From: JAJFUV01 sp964561215
GTDB lineage: Bacteria > Acidobacteriota > Terriglobia > Bryobacterales > Bryobacteraceae
Direction: 5' to 3'
DNA length: 64,000 nt
Assembly: GCA_964561215.1 (NCBI GenBank)
Contig: CAZLOS010000010.1
Location: 8,954-72,953 of the forward strand
A model generated the notes under the pieces. The model was not told where the DNA came from. It did not search any database and saw only the letters and a program-made list of their open reading frames with translations. Below, piece after piece: positions 15,869 through 23,785 of this stretch (position 1 is the stretch's first letter; each line of letters starts with the position of its first letter). Position numbers and translations under genes: made by a program.

Positions 15869-18205
15869 ATGATGAGAATCCCAGCTTGTTCAATAGCGCT
15901 CTTATTGGCAACCCTGGTTGCGGCCGGCGCTACACAGGTGCAGCAGCGGGGCGTTCCCCCAGGATTCGGCGGTGTGGCGCAGCCCGTGCCTCCCTCGGAA
16001 CAGCCGCAGCAGGCGGCACCCCAGCCGGAGGCCGGAAAAGACAAGTCGCCCTCGACGCCGGCGCCCACCGCAACTCATGCAGCGGAAGCCGGCCCCCCTT
16101 CGGTGGGATCGTTTCTCAATCTGCACAACGCTTCGCTGACCGAAGTCGTGGATACGCTGGCGCGGATTCTCAAGATCAACTATATCTTCGATCCGCAGGT
16201 GAAGGGTTCGGTCACCATCAACACCTACGGCGAGGCGAAAGACCTGGATGTCCGGCACCTGCTTGACACCATCCTGCGGATCAACGGGGCGGCCATGGTC
16301 AAGGTGGGCGATGTGTACCGCATCGTGCCCATCAAGCTGGTTCCACGCCTGCCCATCTCGCCGGTGGTCGGCGAAAAGAAGCCCACCGACGAGGAGCAGA
16401 TGATCCTGAACCTCGTCTTCCTGCGCTACGCCACGGTCACGGATCTTTCCAAGCTGCTCGAACCGTTCATCGGCGAAGGCGCCACCATGGTTTCGCACGA
16501 GGCAGCCAATCTCCTGATCCTTTTGGACAACGGCCGTAACATGAGGCGCACCATGGAGCTGATTGCGTTGTTCGACAGCGAAGCTTTTGCCAGCCAGCGC
16601 GTGCGCCTGTTCGAAGTCAAGAACAGCCGTCCGGCGGATATCGCGAAGGAACTCGAGAAGCTGTTCAAGGCCATCTCGTTCAGCGAGAAAGGCGGGGCCC
16701 TCAAGATCCAGCCCCTGGATCGCATCAACTCCATCCTGGCGGTGGCGCCGAACCCCGGTGTTTTTGAGGACGTCGAGCGCTGGATCAAGAAACTGGACGT
16801 GGCAGTGACGGAGTCGGCCGGTTCCACCAACAACTACGTGTATCGGGTTAAGTACGGCCGGGCCGAGATGCTCGCCATGGCCATCATGTCGCTTTATTCG
16901 GGCAACCCCATGGCCCTGATGAGCCTGATGAGTATGTCGGGCGGCTACGGCGGTATGGGTGGTATGTATGGGGGCATGGGCGGTATGTACGGCGGCATGG
17001 GCGGTATGTATGGGGGCATGGGCGGTATGGGCGGCGGCATGGGCGGCATGTACGGCGGCATGGGCGGCATGTACGGGGGCATGGGCGGTATGTACGGCGG
17101 CATGGGTGGCATGTACGGCGGCTATGGCGCTTACGGAGGCAACATGTTGCCTCCCATCACCGGCGGCGGACCTGTTTACACCGGCACGGCCGTTACTCCG
17201 GCCGCTACGTCGGCTGCCGCGGCTGCGGCATCGGCGGCGGACCAGACCGGCTCGTACCTCACGCCCGGCGCCGCGGGTGCCGGCATCAAGGGACCGCGCG
17301 TGGTGCCGAATCCCATGGACAACACCTTGCTCATCCAGGGTACCCAACAGGAGTACCAGCAGGTGCTGAAGCTGCTGAAAGACTTGGACGTAGCGCCCCG
17401 GCAGGTGCTTATCGATGCCAAGATTTACGAGGTCGATCTCACCGACGCGCTGTCGAGCGGCGTGCAGGCTTACCTGCAGAAGCGCGACACGAGCTCTACG
17501 GGAGCGAACGCGACCGGCCGTCAGTTCCTGAGCTCCCTTTCGTCCGTCAACGGTGCATTGACCACGTCGCTGTCGGCGGGCATGGTAGTGGGCAAGAGCC
17601 GCGAGTTGATGGCGTACTTGTCGGCGGCGGCGGATGCGCGCAAGGCCAAGGTGCTGTCCGCGCCCAGCATTATCGCGACCGACAGTGTTCCGGCATCGCT
17701 GAATGTGGGCGATGAGGTGCCTACGCTGACCAGCCAGGGGTATTCCTCCGCGGTGAGTAACTCACTATTCACCAGCACGGTGCAAAACCGGAGCAGCGGC
17801 ATCACGCTCAACATCATGGCGCGGATCAACTCCAGCGGCGTGGTGACGCTTTACATCAACCAGGACGTCAGCGCCCCGGTAGCCCCGGCCGCCAGCGCCG
17901 CTATCCAATCGCCCTCGTTCTCGCATCGCAGCGTGAACACCCAGGTTACGGTGGAGGACGGCGACACGGTCGCCATCGCGGGTGTGATTCAGGAGAGCCG
18001 CACGATGTCGAGCGCCGGGATTCCCGTCCTGCACAAGATCCCGCTGGTCGGCGGGCTGTTCGGCAGCCGCTCCTACTCCAAAGAACGCACGGAACTTGTG
18101 GTCCTGTTGACCCCGAGGGTGATTTACGACACCAACCAGATCCGCGACGCGACCGAGGAACTCCGGGCCAGGATAAAGGGCTTGGCCAAGGAAATCAAGG
18201 ACTGA
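15869..18205 (+). CDS. gspD: Type II secretion outer-membrane secretin GspD
   Basis: 778 aa with a signal peptide (residues 1-20). N0 contains LTEVVDTLARILKINYIFDPQVKGSVTI (about 95-140). N1 follows (LNLVFLRYATVTDLSKLLEPFI), then N2 (VRLFEVKNSRPADIAKELEKLF). N3 starts at YVYRVKYGRAEMLAMAIMSLY and is interrupted at residues 358-425 by a Gly-Met-Tyr repeat plus an Ala-rich linker, resuming at VVPNPMDNTLLIQGTQQEY. The secretin barrel domain covers about 505-765 with VPTLTSQGYSS, SVNTQVTVEDGDTVAIAGVIQ and VPLVGGLFGSRSYSKERTELVVLLTPR. It is the last gene of the operon. The repeat insertion is much longer than the usual N3 loop. Confidence 0.95.
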   Translation: MMRIPACSIALLLATLVAAGATQVQQRGVPPGFGGVAQPVPPSEQPQQAAPQPEAGKDKSPSTPAPTATHAAEAGPPSVGSFLNLHNASLTEVVDTLARILKINYIFDPQVKGSVTINTYGEAKDLDVRHLLDTILRINGAAMVKVGDVYRIVPIKLVPRLPISPVVGEKKPTDEEQMILNLVFLRYATVTDLSKLLEPFIGEGATMVSHEAANLLILLDNGRNMRRTMELIALFDSEAFASQRVRLFEVKNSRPADIAKELEKLFKAISFSEKGGALKIQPLDRINSILAVAPNPGVFEDVERWIKKLDVAVTESAGSTNNYVYRVKYGRAEMLAMAIMSLYSGNPMALMSLMSMSGGYGGMGGMYGGMGGMYGGMGGMYGGMGGMGGGMGGMYGGMGGMYGGMGGMYGGMGGMYGGYGAYGGNMLPPITGGGPVYTGTAVTPAATSAAAAAASAADQTGSYLTPGAAGAGIKGPRVVPNPMDNTLLIQGTQQEYQQVLKLLKDLDVAPRQVLIDAKIYEVDLTDALSSGVQAYLQKRDTSSTGANATGRQFLSSLSSVNGALTTSLSAGMVVGKSRELMAYLSAAADARKAKVLSAPSIIATDSVPASLNVGDEVPTLTSQGYSSAVSNSLFTSTVQNRSSGITLNIMARINSSGVVTLYINQDVSAPVAPAASAAIQSPSFSHRSVNTQVTVEDGDTVAIAGVIQESRTMSSAGIPVLHKIPLVGGLFGSRSYSKERTELVVLLTPRVIYDTNQIRDATEELRARIKGLAKEIKD
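16940..17141 (+). repeat. 21-base tandem repeat coding Gly-Met-Tyr-Gly-Gly-Met-Gly inside gspD
   Basis: About eight in-frame copies of a 21-base unit (consensus GGTATGTACGGCGGCATGGG plus C) encode GMYGGMG. One copy has lost the Tyr codon and become all Gly/Met. Synonymous third-base changes between copies (TAT/TAC, GGG/GGC) show that the protein repeat is kept while the DNA drifts. Because units are multiples of three, copy number could change by slippage without breaking the frame. Confidence 0.9.
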
Positions 18206-18298
18206 GCGGGACTGCGTTCTCCGAGCGGCGCAGGTTGTCCGCGGGAACTGCCCGGGCTGAAAGAACCGGAAGAGCGGGTCTCAAAGGGATGTTCGGTG

Positions 18299-18335
18299 TA
18301 TAATCTCTGGAGGTCTCGGGACCCAGATGGGTCCC
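18299..18335 (+). promoter_or_regulatory. Candidate promoter -10 box and 5' leader hairpin ahead of the NHL gene
   Basis: A perfect TATAAT lies at 18299-18304 in the 151-base gap after gspD; no convincing -35 hexamer is seen 16-18 bases upstream. Downstream in the presumed leader is a perfect 8-bp hairpin, GGGACCCA (18318-18325) and TGGGTCCC (18328-18335) with a two-base loop, followed by the Shine-Dalgarno AGGAGG at 18343-18348 and ATG 18357. The hairpin could stabilise the mRNA or bind a regulator. Confidence 0.45.
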
Positions 18336-18356
18336 TGGCTTTAGGAGGTCGTTGTC

Positions 18357-21182
18357 ATGAGACTCGTAGGCGGTCCTATGGTCTCTGCGGTCGTCGTGCT
18401 CCTGGTCATGCCGGCCGGTCTGGCAGCGCAATCGCAATACACTACTGCAACCGTCGCTGGAGGCGGACCGCTGCCTGGAGTCCAGGCCGTTTCGGCGGCG
18501 GTAGGTAAGCCGCCGGGCGTGGCCGTCGATTCTTCCGGCAACGTCTACTACACCAACGCCGCAAGCTGTCAGGTGTTCCGGACGACACCTTACGGGGAAA
18601 TCGACCTGATAGCCGGAAACGGGATTTGTGGCTACGGCGGGGACGGAGGAGTTGCTTCCAGCGCAAGTCTCAACAAAGCTACCGGCCTGGCGGTGAACAA
18701 CTCCGGAGACCTCTTCATTGCCGACGAACTCAACAACCGGGTGCGAAAGGTCTCATTTCCCGGCGGTGTGATTACGACGGTGGCCGGAAACGGGTCGTCG
18801 GCTACCTCCGGCGACGGAGGGCCGGCCGTTTCCGCCGGCATCCCCGGTCCGTGCGCCATGAACGTCGATCCTTTTGGGAACGTTTTCATAGCCGAATGCG
18901 CCACCGCCAACATCCGCAAGGTGGATAGCGCAAGCGGCCTGATAACAAAGGTCGCCAACATTATGCCGGCGAATTACTATACGTTCAATACTTCAGGCAT
19001 GGTCGCCGATCAATCCGGCAACGTTTACGTGGCTGCCGGTCCCCAAGTCTTGCGTATCCATGCCGCTACTGGCAGCGTGACCAAGATTGCAGGCCTGGAC
19101 GACCATGCGGAGCCTATAGGCGATGGCGGGCCGGCTACTTCAGCGGGTCTGTGGTATCCGTCCGGATTGGCGCTAGACTTCGCCGGCAACTTATACATTG
19201 CCGACATGTATAATTGCCTGGTCCGGAAAGTCGTTACGTCCACAGGTATCATCTCGACCGTGGCCGGGACCATTGGTGTATTTGGTACCCACCGTGTTGG
19301 AGCCTGCGGCTATTCGGGCGACGGCGGATCAGCTACCAGCGCCTGGCTCCACTATCCTCTGGCTGTCGCTGCGGATGCTTCGGGGAACCTGTTTATTGCC
19401 GATACAAACAATAACCGGATTCGGAAGGTCGCCGCTTCCGGAGGCACGATCTCCACGGTGGCGGGCAACGGTGCCTACAGCTACTCAGGCGATGGCGGAA
19501 CAGCCCGGAATGCGGTCCTCTACAATCCTTCCGCGGTCGCTATCGATGCCACGGGGAGCATTCTGATCGCGGATACGGCGAACAACCGCATCCGGAAGGT
19601 CAATCCCGCTGACGGTACGATCTCCACGGTGGCGGGCAATGGGTCCGCGGGTTTCTCCGGCGACGGCGGGCCGGCTACCAGCGCCAAGCTCAACAATCCA
19701 TCCGGAATTGCCGTGGACTCGACCGGCAACGCATTCTTGGCGGACACAGGCAATCATAGAATCCGGAAGATCGACCGGGCCACAGGCGCGATCTCCACCG
19801 TGGCGGGAGCCGGAGGCTATAGCTACTCCGGCGATGGCGGACCGGCCACGAGCGCCCAGCTCAGCTATCCGCAAGCCGTGGCCGTCGATGCCGCCGGTAA
19901 CCTGTTTATCGCGGATAGGTTCAACAGTCGAATCCGGAAAGTGACGGCGGCGACGGGCATCATCTCCACGGTGGCGGGCGCGGACAATCTCTCCGCTCCT
20001 TCAGCCGTGGCTCTGGATACATCCGGCAACCTGTTCATAGCGGACACGCATCACCACCAGATCCTGCGGGTCGATGCTGCGACGGGAGCTGTCACCAAAG
20101 TTGCGGGCAACAAGTCGATCGGCTATTCGGGCGACGGCGGCCCGGCGACGAGCGCCACGCTCTCCTACCCGTACGGTGTTGCGGTGGATGCATCCGGTAA
20201 CGTCTTTGTCGCGGACAATCTCGGTTCATCGAGTCCCTCCGCCGCTTTCCCGATCCAGGTCGGAGCCGGCCGGATCCGGCGGGTGGCGGCCTCCGGAGGG
20301 ACGATCTCGACGGTGGCGGGAGACGGTTCGCGGAACTTCTCAGCCGTGGGCATGGCAATCGACAACGCCGGCAACATTTTTGCCGCCGATTACATCAACC
20401 GGCGCATCCTGCGGCTCGGCCCGGCGGCGCAGACTCCTCCCGTGATTGGCGCGGTTGTCAACGGAGCCACTTTCACTTCCGGCATACAGAGCGGCTCGTG
20501 GGCCTCCGTCATGGGAACCAATCTTTCAACTGCGACTCGGGCTTGGCGGGGCGACGAAATCGTCAACGGTCAACTGCCGCGCTCGCTCGACGGAGTTACC
20601 GTCAGCGTGGATGGCCGGCCCGCCGCCATCTGTTTTGTCAGTCCCGGACAGATCAACTTCCAGGTTCCCGATGTGGCCAAAACCGGTTCGGTGGACGTCG
20701 TGGTCGCCAATTCCAAAGGAACCAGTAGCCCGGCCGCGGCGGAGGTGCGGCGAGCTGCTCCCGGACTCTTTGTGTTCGAACCCGGCGGGGGAAAATACCC
20801 CGCCGCCGTGATTGCAAGACCGGATGGCGGCGTCGATTACCTCGGCCCCGCCGGGCTTTACGGGACAGCCTTGGTCACGAGGCCGGCCCTCCCAGGTGAG
20901 TCCATCGAGTTGTTTGGCACCGGCTTCGGCCCGAGCAGTCCATCCGTCCCCGCAGGCCAGACTGTTTCCACAGCCGCGCCACTCACGGATCAAGTGGTCG
21001 CCAGAATGGGCGCTGCTACCGCCACTGTGACATACGCAGGGACCGTAAGCCCGGGCCTTGTACAGATCAATGTCGTCATCCCGGCGGTTGTGGCCGGGGA
21101 GCAAGCCCTGTCCCTGACGGTGGGCGGAACGCCTGTCCAATCGGGTCTGGTGATCGCGGTGGGGAGCGCCGGCGGGAACTGA
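18357..21182 (+). CDS. Secreted NHL-repeat protein with TIGR03437 C-terminal domain
   Basis: 941 aa. The ATG 18357 has a strong AGGAGG 8 bases upstream. A signal peptide (residues 1-24) leads into about nine NHL beta-propeller blades. Eight carry the pattern SGDGGPATSAxL, each followed by PSGVAVDxxGNLFIADxxNxRIRKV and ISTVAG. Residues from about 697 on form the TIGR03437 domain typical of Solibacter (VVNGATFTSGIQSGSWASVMGTNL, then VSPGQINFQVP and LFGTGFGPSSP). Such proteins are secreted and may bind sugars or proteins; the function is unknown. It directly follows the type II secretion operon but has its own presumed promoter. The last 657 bases are antisense to the minus-strand frame at 20526. 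Confidence 0.9.
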   Translation: MRLVGGPMVSAVVVLLVMPAGLAAQSQYTTATVAGGGPLPGVQAVSAAVGKPPGVAVDSSGNVYYTNAASCQVFRTTPYGEIDLIAGNGICGYGGDGGVASSASLNKATGLAVNNSGDLFIADELNNRVRKVSFPGGVITTVAGNGSSATSGDGGPAVSAGIPGPCAMNVDPFGNVFIAECATANIRKVDSASGLITKVANIMPANYYTFNTSGMVADQSGNVYVAAGPQVLRIHAATGSVTKIAGLDDHAEPIGDGGPATSAGLWYPSGLALDFAGNLYIADMYNCLVRKVVTSTGIISTVAGTIGVFGTHRVGACGYSGDGGSATSAWLHYPLAVAADASGNLFIADTNNNRIRKVAASGGTISTVAGNGAYSYSGDGGTARNAVLYNPSAVAIDATGSILIADTANNRIRKVNPADGTISTVAGNGSAGFSGDGGPATSAKLNNPSGIAVDSTGNAFLADTGNHRIRKIDRATGAISTVAGAGGYSYSGDGGPATSAQLSYPQAVAVDAAGNLFIADRFNSRIRKVTAATGIISTVAGADNLSAPSAVALDTSGNLFIADTHHHQILRVDAATGAVTKVAGNKSIGYSGDGGPATSATLSYPYGVAVDASGNVFVADNLGSSSPSAAFPIQVGAGRIRRVAASGGTISTVAGDGSRNFSAVGMAIDNAGNIFAADYINRRILRLGPAAQTPPVIGAVVNGATFTSGIQSGSWASVMGTNLSTATRAWRGDEIVNGQLPRSLDGVTVSVDGRPAAICFVSPGQINFQVPDVAKTGSVDVVVANSKGTSSPAAAEVRRAAPGLFVFEPGGGKYPAAVIARPDGGVDYLGPAGLYGTALVTRPALPGESIELFGTGFGPSSPSVPAGQTVSTAAPLTDQVVARMGAATATVTYAGTVSPGLVQINVVIPAVVAGEQALSLTVGGTPVQSGLVIAVGSAGGN

Positions 21183-21818
21183 ACTCCGTATCGAATGTGC
21201 CTTGTAGTAATACGGCCCGATCCGGAAATTGCGGCTCAACTCCGGAGGCGCAATCGAGAAGAGCGCTGACGAGAGCATCAACTGCAAGAGCGCCAGTCCC
21301 CAAATCGAGCGGCAGCGCTCGAAGAGCAGGCTCGACGCGAAGCCCCACACGTAGGTCGCCGGCGCCAGAACCGGGTTGGGAACGTGCATGATTGAAAACG
21401 CGATGGCCGCGATCCCCGCCGCCATTGCGCGGCTCTTCAGGTTGTGCCGCAACGGCATGTAGGTCATCGACTGATAGACGACCTGCTGCGCCGCGGCCCA
21501 TGCGAAGTACACCACCCCATGCGCCAGCGCGGCAAGCGTAAACAGGCTGCGATTCTCCAGAATCAGGAGCACAGAGAGGCTAAAGGTCCAGAGTATCCAC
21601 CAGCGCCCTACCGACGCGCGGAACTCCGCCCATCCCAGCCCCAGCGATTTCGGCGTGAGCGAGCGCCTGCGCCACGAGAGGACAATGGCCAGGAGCACCA
21701 GTACGCCCGTCCACGGAAGCGGAATGGCCAGGAACCAGAGGTAGGCCAGCACGGCGAGGAAGAATGTGACTGCCTCGGCGATCTCGCTCACACGGCGCTG
21801 GGCATCCGCCACGGGCAC
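20526..21818 (-). CDS. CPBP/CAAX-protease-like membrane protein; both ends uncertain
   Basis: Residues encoded at about 21180-21815 form a multi-helix membrane protein with the CPBP (Abi) pattern. WAAAQQVVYQSMTYMPL is in the place of motif 1 (normally EExxxR) and AFSIMHVPNPVLAPATYVWGF in that of motif 2 with its His. The catalytic Glu-Glu pair is Gln-Gln here, so proteolysis is doubtful. After IGPYYYKAHSIR near 21190 the frame runs on for 650 bases antisense to the TIGR03437 end of the NHL gene, giving a Gly/His/Arg-rich tail that looks non-biological; the real stop may have been lost by mutation or frameshift. GTG 21818 is my start choice; no Shine-Dalgarno supports it. Confidence 0.5.
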   Translation of the reverse strand: MPVADAQRRVSEIAEAVTFFLAVLAYLWFLAIPLPWTGVLVLLAIVLSWRRRSLTPKSLGLGWAEFRASVGRWWILWTFSLSVLLILENRSLFTLAALAHGVVYFAWAAAQQVVYQSMTYMPLRHNLKSRAMAAGIAAIAFSIMHVPNPVLAPATYVWGFASSLLFERCRSIWGLALLQLMLSSALFSIAPPELSRNFRIGPYYYKAHSIRSSVPAGAPHRDHQTRLDRRSAHRQGQGLLPGHNRRDDDIDLYKARAYGPCVCHSGGSSAHSGDHLIREWRGCGNSLACGDGWTARAEAGAKQLDGLTWEGRPRDQGCPVKPGGAEVIDAAIRSCNHGGGVFSPAGFEHKESGSSSPHLRRGRATGSFGIGDHDVHRTGFGHIGNLEVDLSGTDKTDGGGPAIHADGNSVERARQLTVDDFVAPPSPSRS

Positions 21819-21891
21819 GGTCGTAGGATAACGTACTCCGGCACCCTTGCAGCGTTCGCATGGCTTTCGGACAATTGAACGGGGAGGTAAT

Positions 21892-22836
21892 GTGAACCCG
21901 AATATAGCCATCCGCACCTGCGCTCTGGCCATGCTGCTCTGCACGCTCGCCGCCGGCGGCGATTCATTCGCATGGCGGCAAGGCGAATCTTCATTGGCGC
22001 TGCTCAACGGGGACCGCGTCGTCTGGCAATTCAACTACGGGAAGGACTTGCCCAAACCGTACTTCTTCCCGCTTTGCCTTCCTGACGGGACCGAATTGAC
22101 CGCTCTCGGCCCGAAGGATCATCGCTGGCATTACGCGCTCTGGTTCTCCTGGAAAGAACTGAACCATGCCAACTATTGGGACCGGAGCGACGCGTCCAAG
22201 CTGGCAGGCACCACCGATGTCTTGACCGCCAGGGTGGAGCCGAAGCGCGACCATTCGGCGCGGTTCGAACTGACCCTGAGCTATCATCCGGACGGCGGCG
22301 CGCCCATACTCAGCGAGAAACGCACGATCACGGTCACCCCGCCCGCCAAGGACGGATCGTACCGGATTGACTGGTCGGCAGTCTTCACAGCCGGGCCGGA
22401 GCCCGTGTTCATGAAAGGCGGCGTTTCGGGAGGCGGCTACGCGGGGATGTCGGCAAGAATGGCGCAGGATAGCCGCGACTGGCGCCTGGTGAACAACGAT
22501 GGCATCGAGGACACCGCCTGCCCCGGGATGGCCAGGAACTTGAACGGCAAACGCGCTCGCTGGGAGGATTTCTCCCTTGTGGACAAAGCTTCGGGAAAGA
22601 CGGCGGGGCTGGCGATCCTGGAACACCCGAAGAGTTTCCGCCACCCCACCCAGTGGCACAACATCGTCGACGAGAAGCATCCGTTCGGCTACTTCAGTCC
22701 CGCGCCGCTTTGGAGCGAACCGTACACGCTGCCGGCCGGCAAGAGCCTCACGGTGCGCTATCGCATCCTGGTCCATCCGGGACGCCCCGACAAGCTTGCC
22801 CTCGACCGCGAGTGGAACAAGTTCAGCCGGCGTTGA
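21892..22836 (+). CDS. Secreted DUF6807 (PmoA-like) family protein
   Basis: 314 aa from GTG 21892, preceded at 21881-21887 by GGGGAGG. A signal peptide is present (MLLCTLAAGGDSFA). The mature domain has DLPKPYFFPLCLPDGTELT, GPKDHRWHYALWFSWKELNHANYW and, near the end, HPTQWHNIVDEKHPFGYFSPAPLW; the His and aromatic residues of these stretches are characteristic of the DUF6807 or methane-oxygenase-PmoA-like family common in planctomycetes and acidobacteria. Biochemical function is unknown; a role in carbohydrate breakdown is suggested by typical contexts. The name PmoA-like does not imply methane oxidation here. It is probably co-transcribed with the NIPSNAP gene 52 bases downstream. Confidence 0.75.
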   Translation: MNPNIAIRTCALAMLLCTLAAGGDSFAWRQGESSLALLNGDRVVWQFNYGKDLPKPYFFPLCLPDGTELTALGPKDHRWHYALWFSWKELNHANYWDRSDASKLAGTTDVLTARVEPKRDHSARFELTLSYHPDGGAPILSEKRTITVTPPAKDGSYRIDWSAVFTAGPEPVFMKGGVSGGGYAGMSARMAQDSRDWRLVNNDGIEDTACPGMARNLNGKRARWEDFSLVDKASGKTAGLAILEHPKSFRHPTQWHNIVDEKHPFGYFSPAPLWSEPYTLPAGKSLTVRYRILVHPGRPDKLALDREWNKFSRR

Positions 22837-22888
22837 GTCGGAACAGCCCTCCAGCCGTTGCCGGGAATCTGTCATATTGGGAGGCACT

Positions 22889-23305
22889 ATGATGAGCCAT
22901 GCGCTTTTGACACTGGCGCTGACGCTGGGTGTTGTCCTGGTGGCGCCATCCCCCGCTTCCGCCCAATCTCCCGGACCGGTTTACGAGCTTCGCACCTACA
23001 CCACGTTCGAAGGGAAGCTGCCGGCCCTGCTGGCGCGGTTCCGCGAGCACACGACCAGGATTTTTGAGAAACACGGCATGGAGAATGTCGGCTATTGGGT
23101 GCCGGCGGATCCGCCGAAATCCCGGAACACGTTGCACTACATCCTGCGGCACAAAAGCCGTGAGGCGGCGGCAACGTCCTGGGCCGCGTTCCGCGACGAT
23201 CCGGATTGGATCAAAGCGAAGAATGACTCGGAAGCCAGCGGAAAGATTGTGGAACGTGTGGAGTCCGTGTTCCTCACGCCTACGGATTTTTCAAAGTTGA
23301 AATAG
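22889..23305 (+). CDS. Secreted NIPSNAP-family protein
   Basis: 138 aa with a signal peptide ending near PASAQS. The mature domain matches NIPSNAP: YELRTYTTFEGKLPALLARF, then HTTRIFEKHGMENVGYWVP and HYILRHKSREAAATSWAAF. The family has a dimeric alpha-beta barrel fold and no defined reaction. Start ATG 22889 (or 22892) follows the Shine-Dalgarno TTGGGAGG at 22877-22884. A longer in-frame extension to 22577 lies within the DUF6807 gene and is discarded. Confidence 0.85.
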   Translation: MMSHALLTLALTLGVVLVAPSPASAQSPGPVYELRTYTTFEGKLPALLARFREHTTRIFEKHGMENVGYWVPADPPKSRNTLHYILRHKSREAAATSWAAFRDDPDWIKAKNDSEASGKIVERVESVFLTPTDFSKLK

Positions 23306-23322
23306 AGCAGCGGGATCCTGCC

Positions 23323-23772
23323 TCAGCGCCGCGCGGCGAAGAACTGCTTCACCAGTTCCACGCACTCGGCCCCAAGCACGCCTTCGACGACTTCGACGCG
23401 GTGGTTCAACAGATCGGAATCCGCCAGGCGGAACTTGCTCCGCACGCCCCCGAAACGCAGGTCGCGTGTGCCGAACACCAGGCGCGCGACGCGGGCGTTT
23501 ACCAGCGCCCCGGCGCACATCACGCAAGGCTCCATGGTGACGTAAAGCGTGGTGCCTTCCAGGCGGTAGTTGCCGAGTGCGGCGGCGCCCTCGCGCAGCG
23601 CCTGGATCTCGGCGTGCGCGGTGGGGTCGTTCAAACCGATGGGAGCGTTATGCCCCCTCCCGATGATTGCGCCTTCGTGCACCAGCACGGCGCCTACCGG
23701 CACTTCGTTCGCGCGCCCCGCCTGGCAGGCCAATTCGAGCGCTTTCCGCATGAAATCGGCGTCGGAGCTCAT
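23323..23772 (-). CDS. tadA: tRNA-specific adenosine deaminase TadA
   Basis: 149 aa zinc deaminase that converts A34 to inosine in the tRNA-Arg anticodon. His53-Ala-Glu55 supplies a zinc ligand and the proton-shuttling Glu, and Cys83/Cys86 in EPCVMC supply the other two ligands. NEVPVGAVLV and the substrate-loop Asn-Asp region (GLNDPTAHAEI) are typical of TadA, and the length is normal. ATG 23772 gives a short extra stretch before the family start (Met8). It follows a transporter gene at 13 bases on the same strand. Confidence 0.92.
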   Translation of the reverse strand: MSSDADFMRKALELACQAGRANEVPVGAVLVHEGAIIGRGHNAPIGLNDPTAHAEIQALREGAAALGNYRLEGTTLYVTMEPCVMCAGALVNARVARLVFGTRDLRFGGVRSKFRLADSDLLNHRVEVVEGVLGAECVELVKQFFAARR

Positions 23773-23785
23773 GCAAAACCGGACA

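Noticed and set aside
16940..17141. Repeat array considered as CRISPR
   Set aside because: Units are contiguous 21-mers in frame within gspD, with no spacers.
15902..17347. Long minus-strand open frame (481 codons) opposite gspD
   Set aside because: It mirrors the Gly-Met repeat as a His/Ala/Thr repeat and has no family signal; gspD is clearly real on the plus strand.
21183..21891. tRNA or small RNA gene in the region around the CPBP-like gene
   Set aside because: No cloverleaf or conserved RNA motif was seen; the membrane-protein pattern on the minus strand explains the region.
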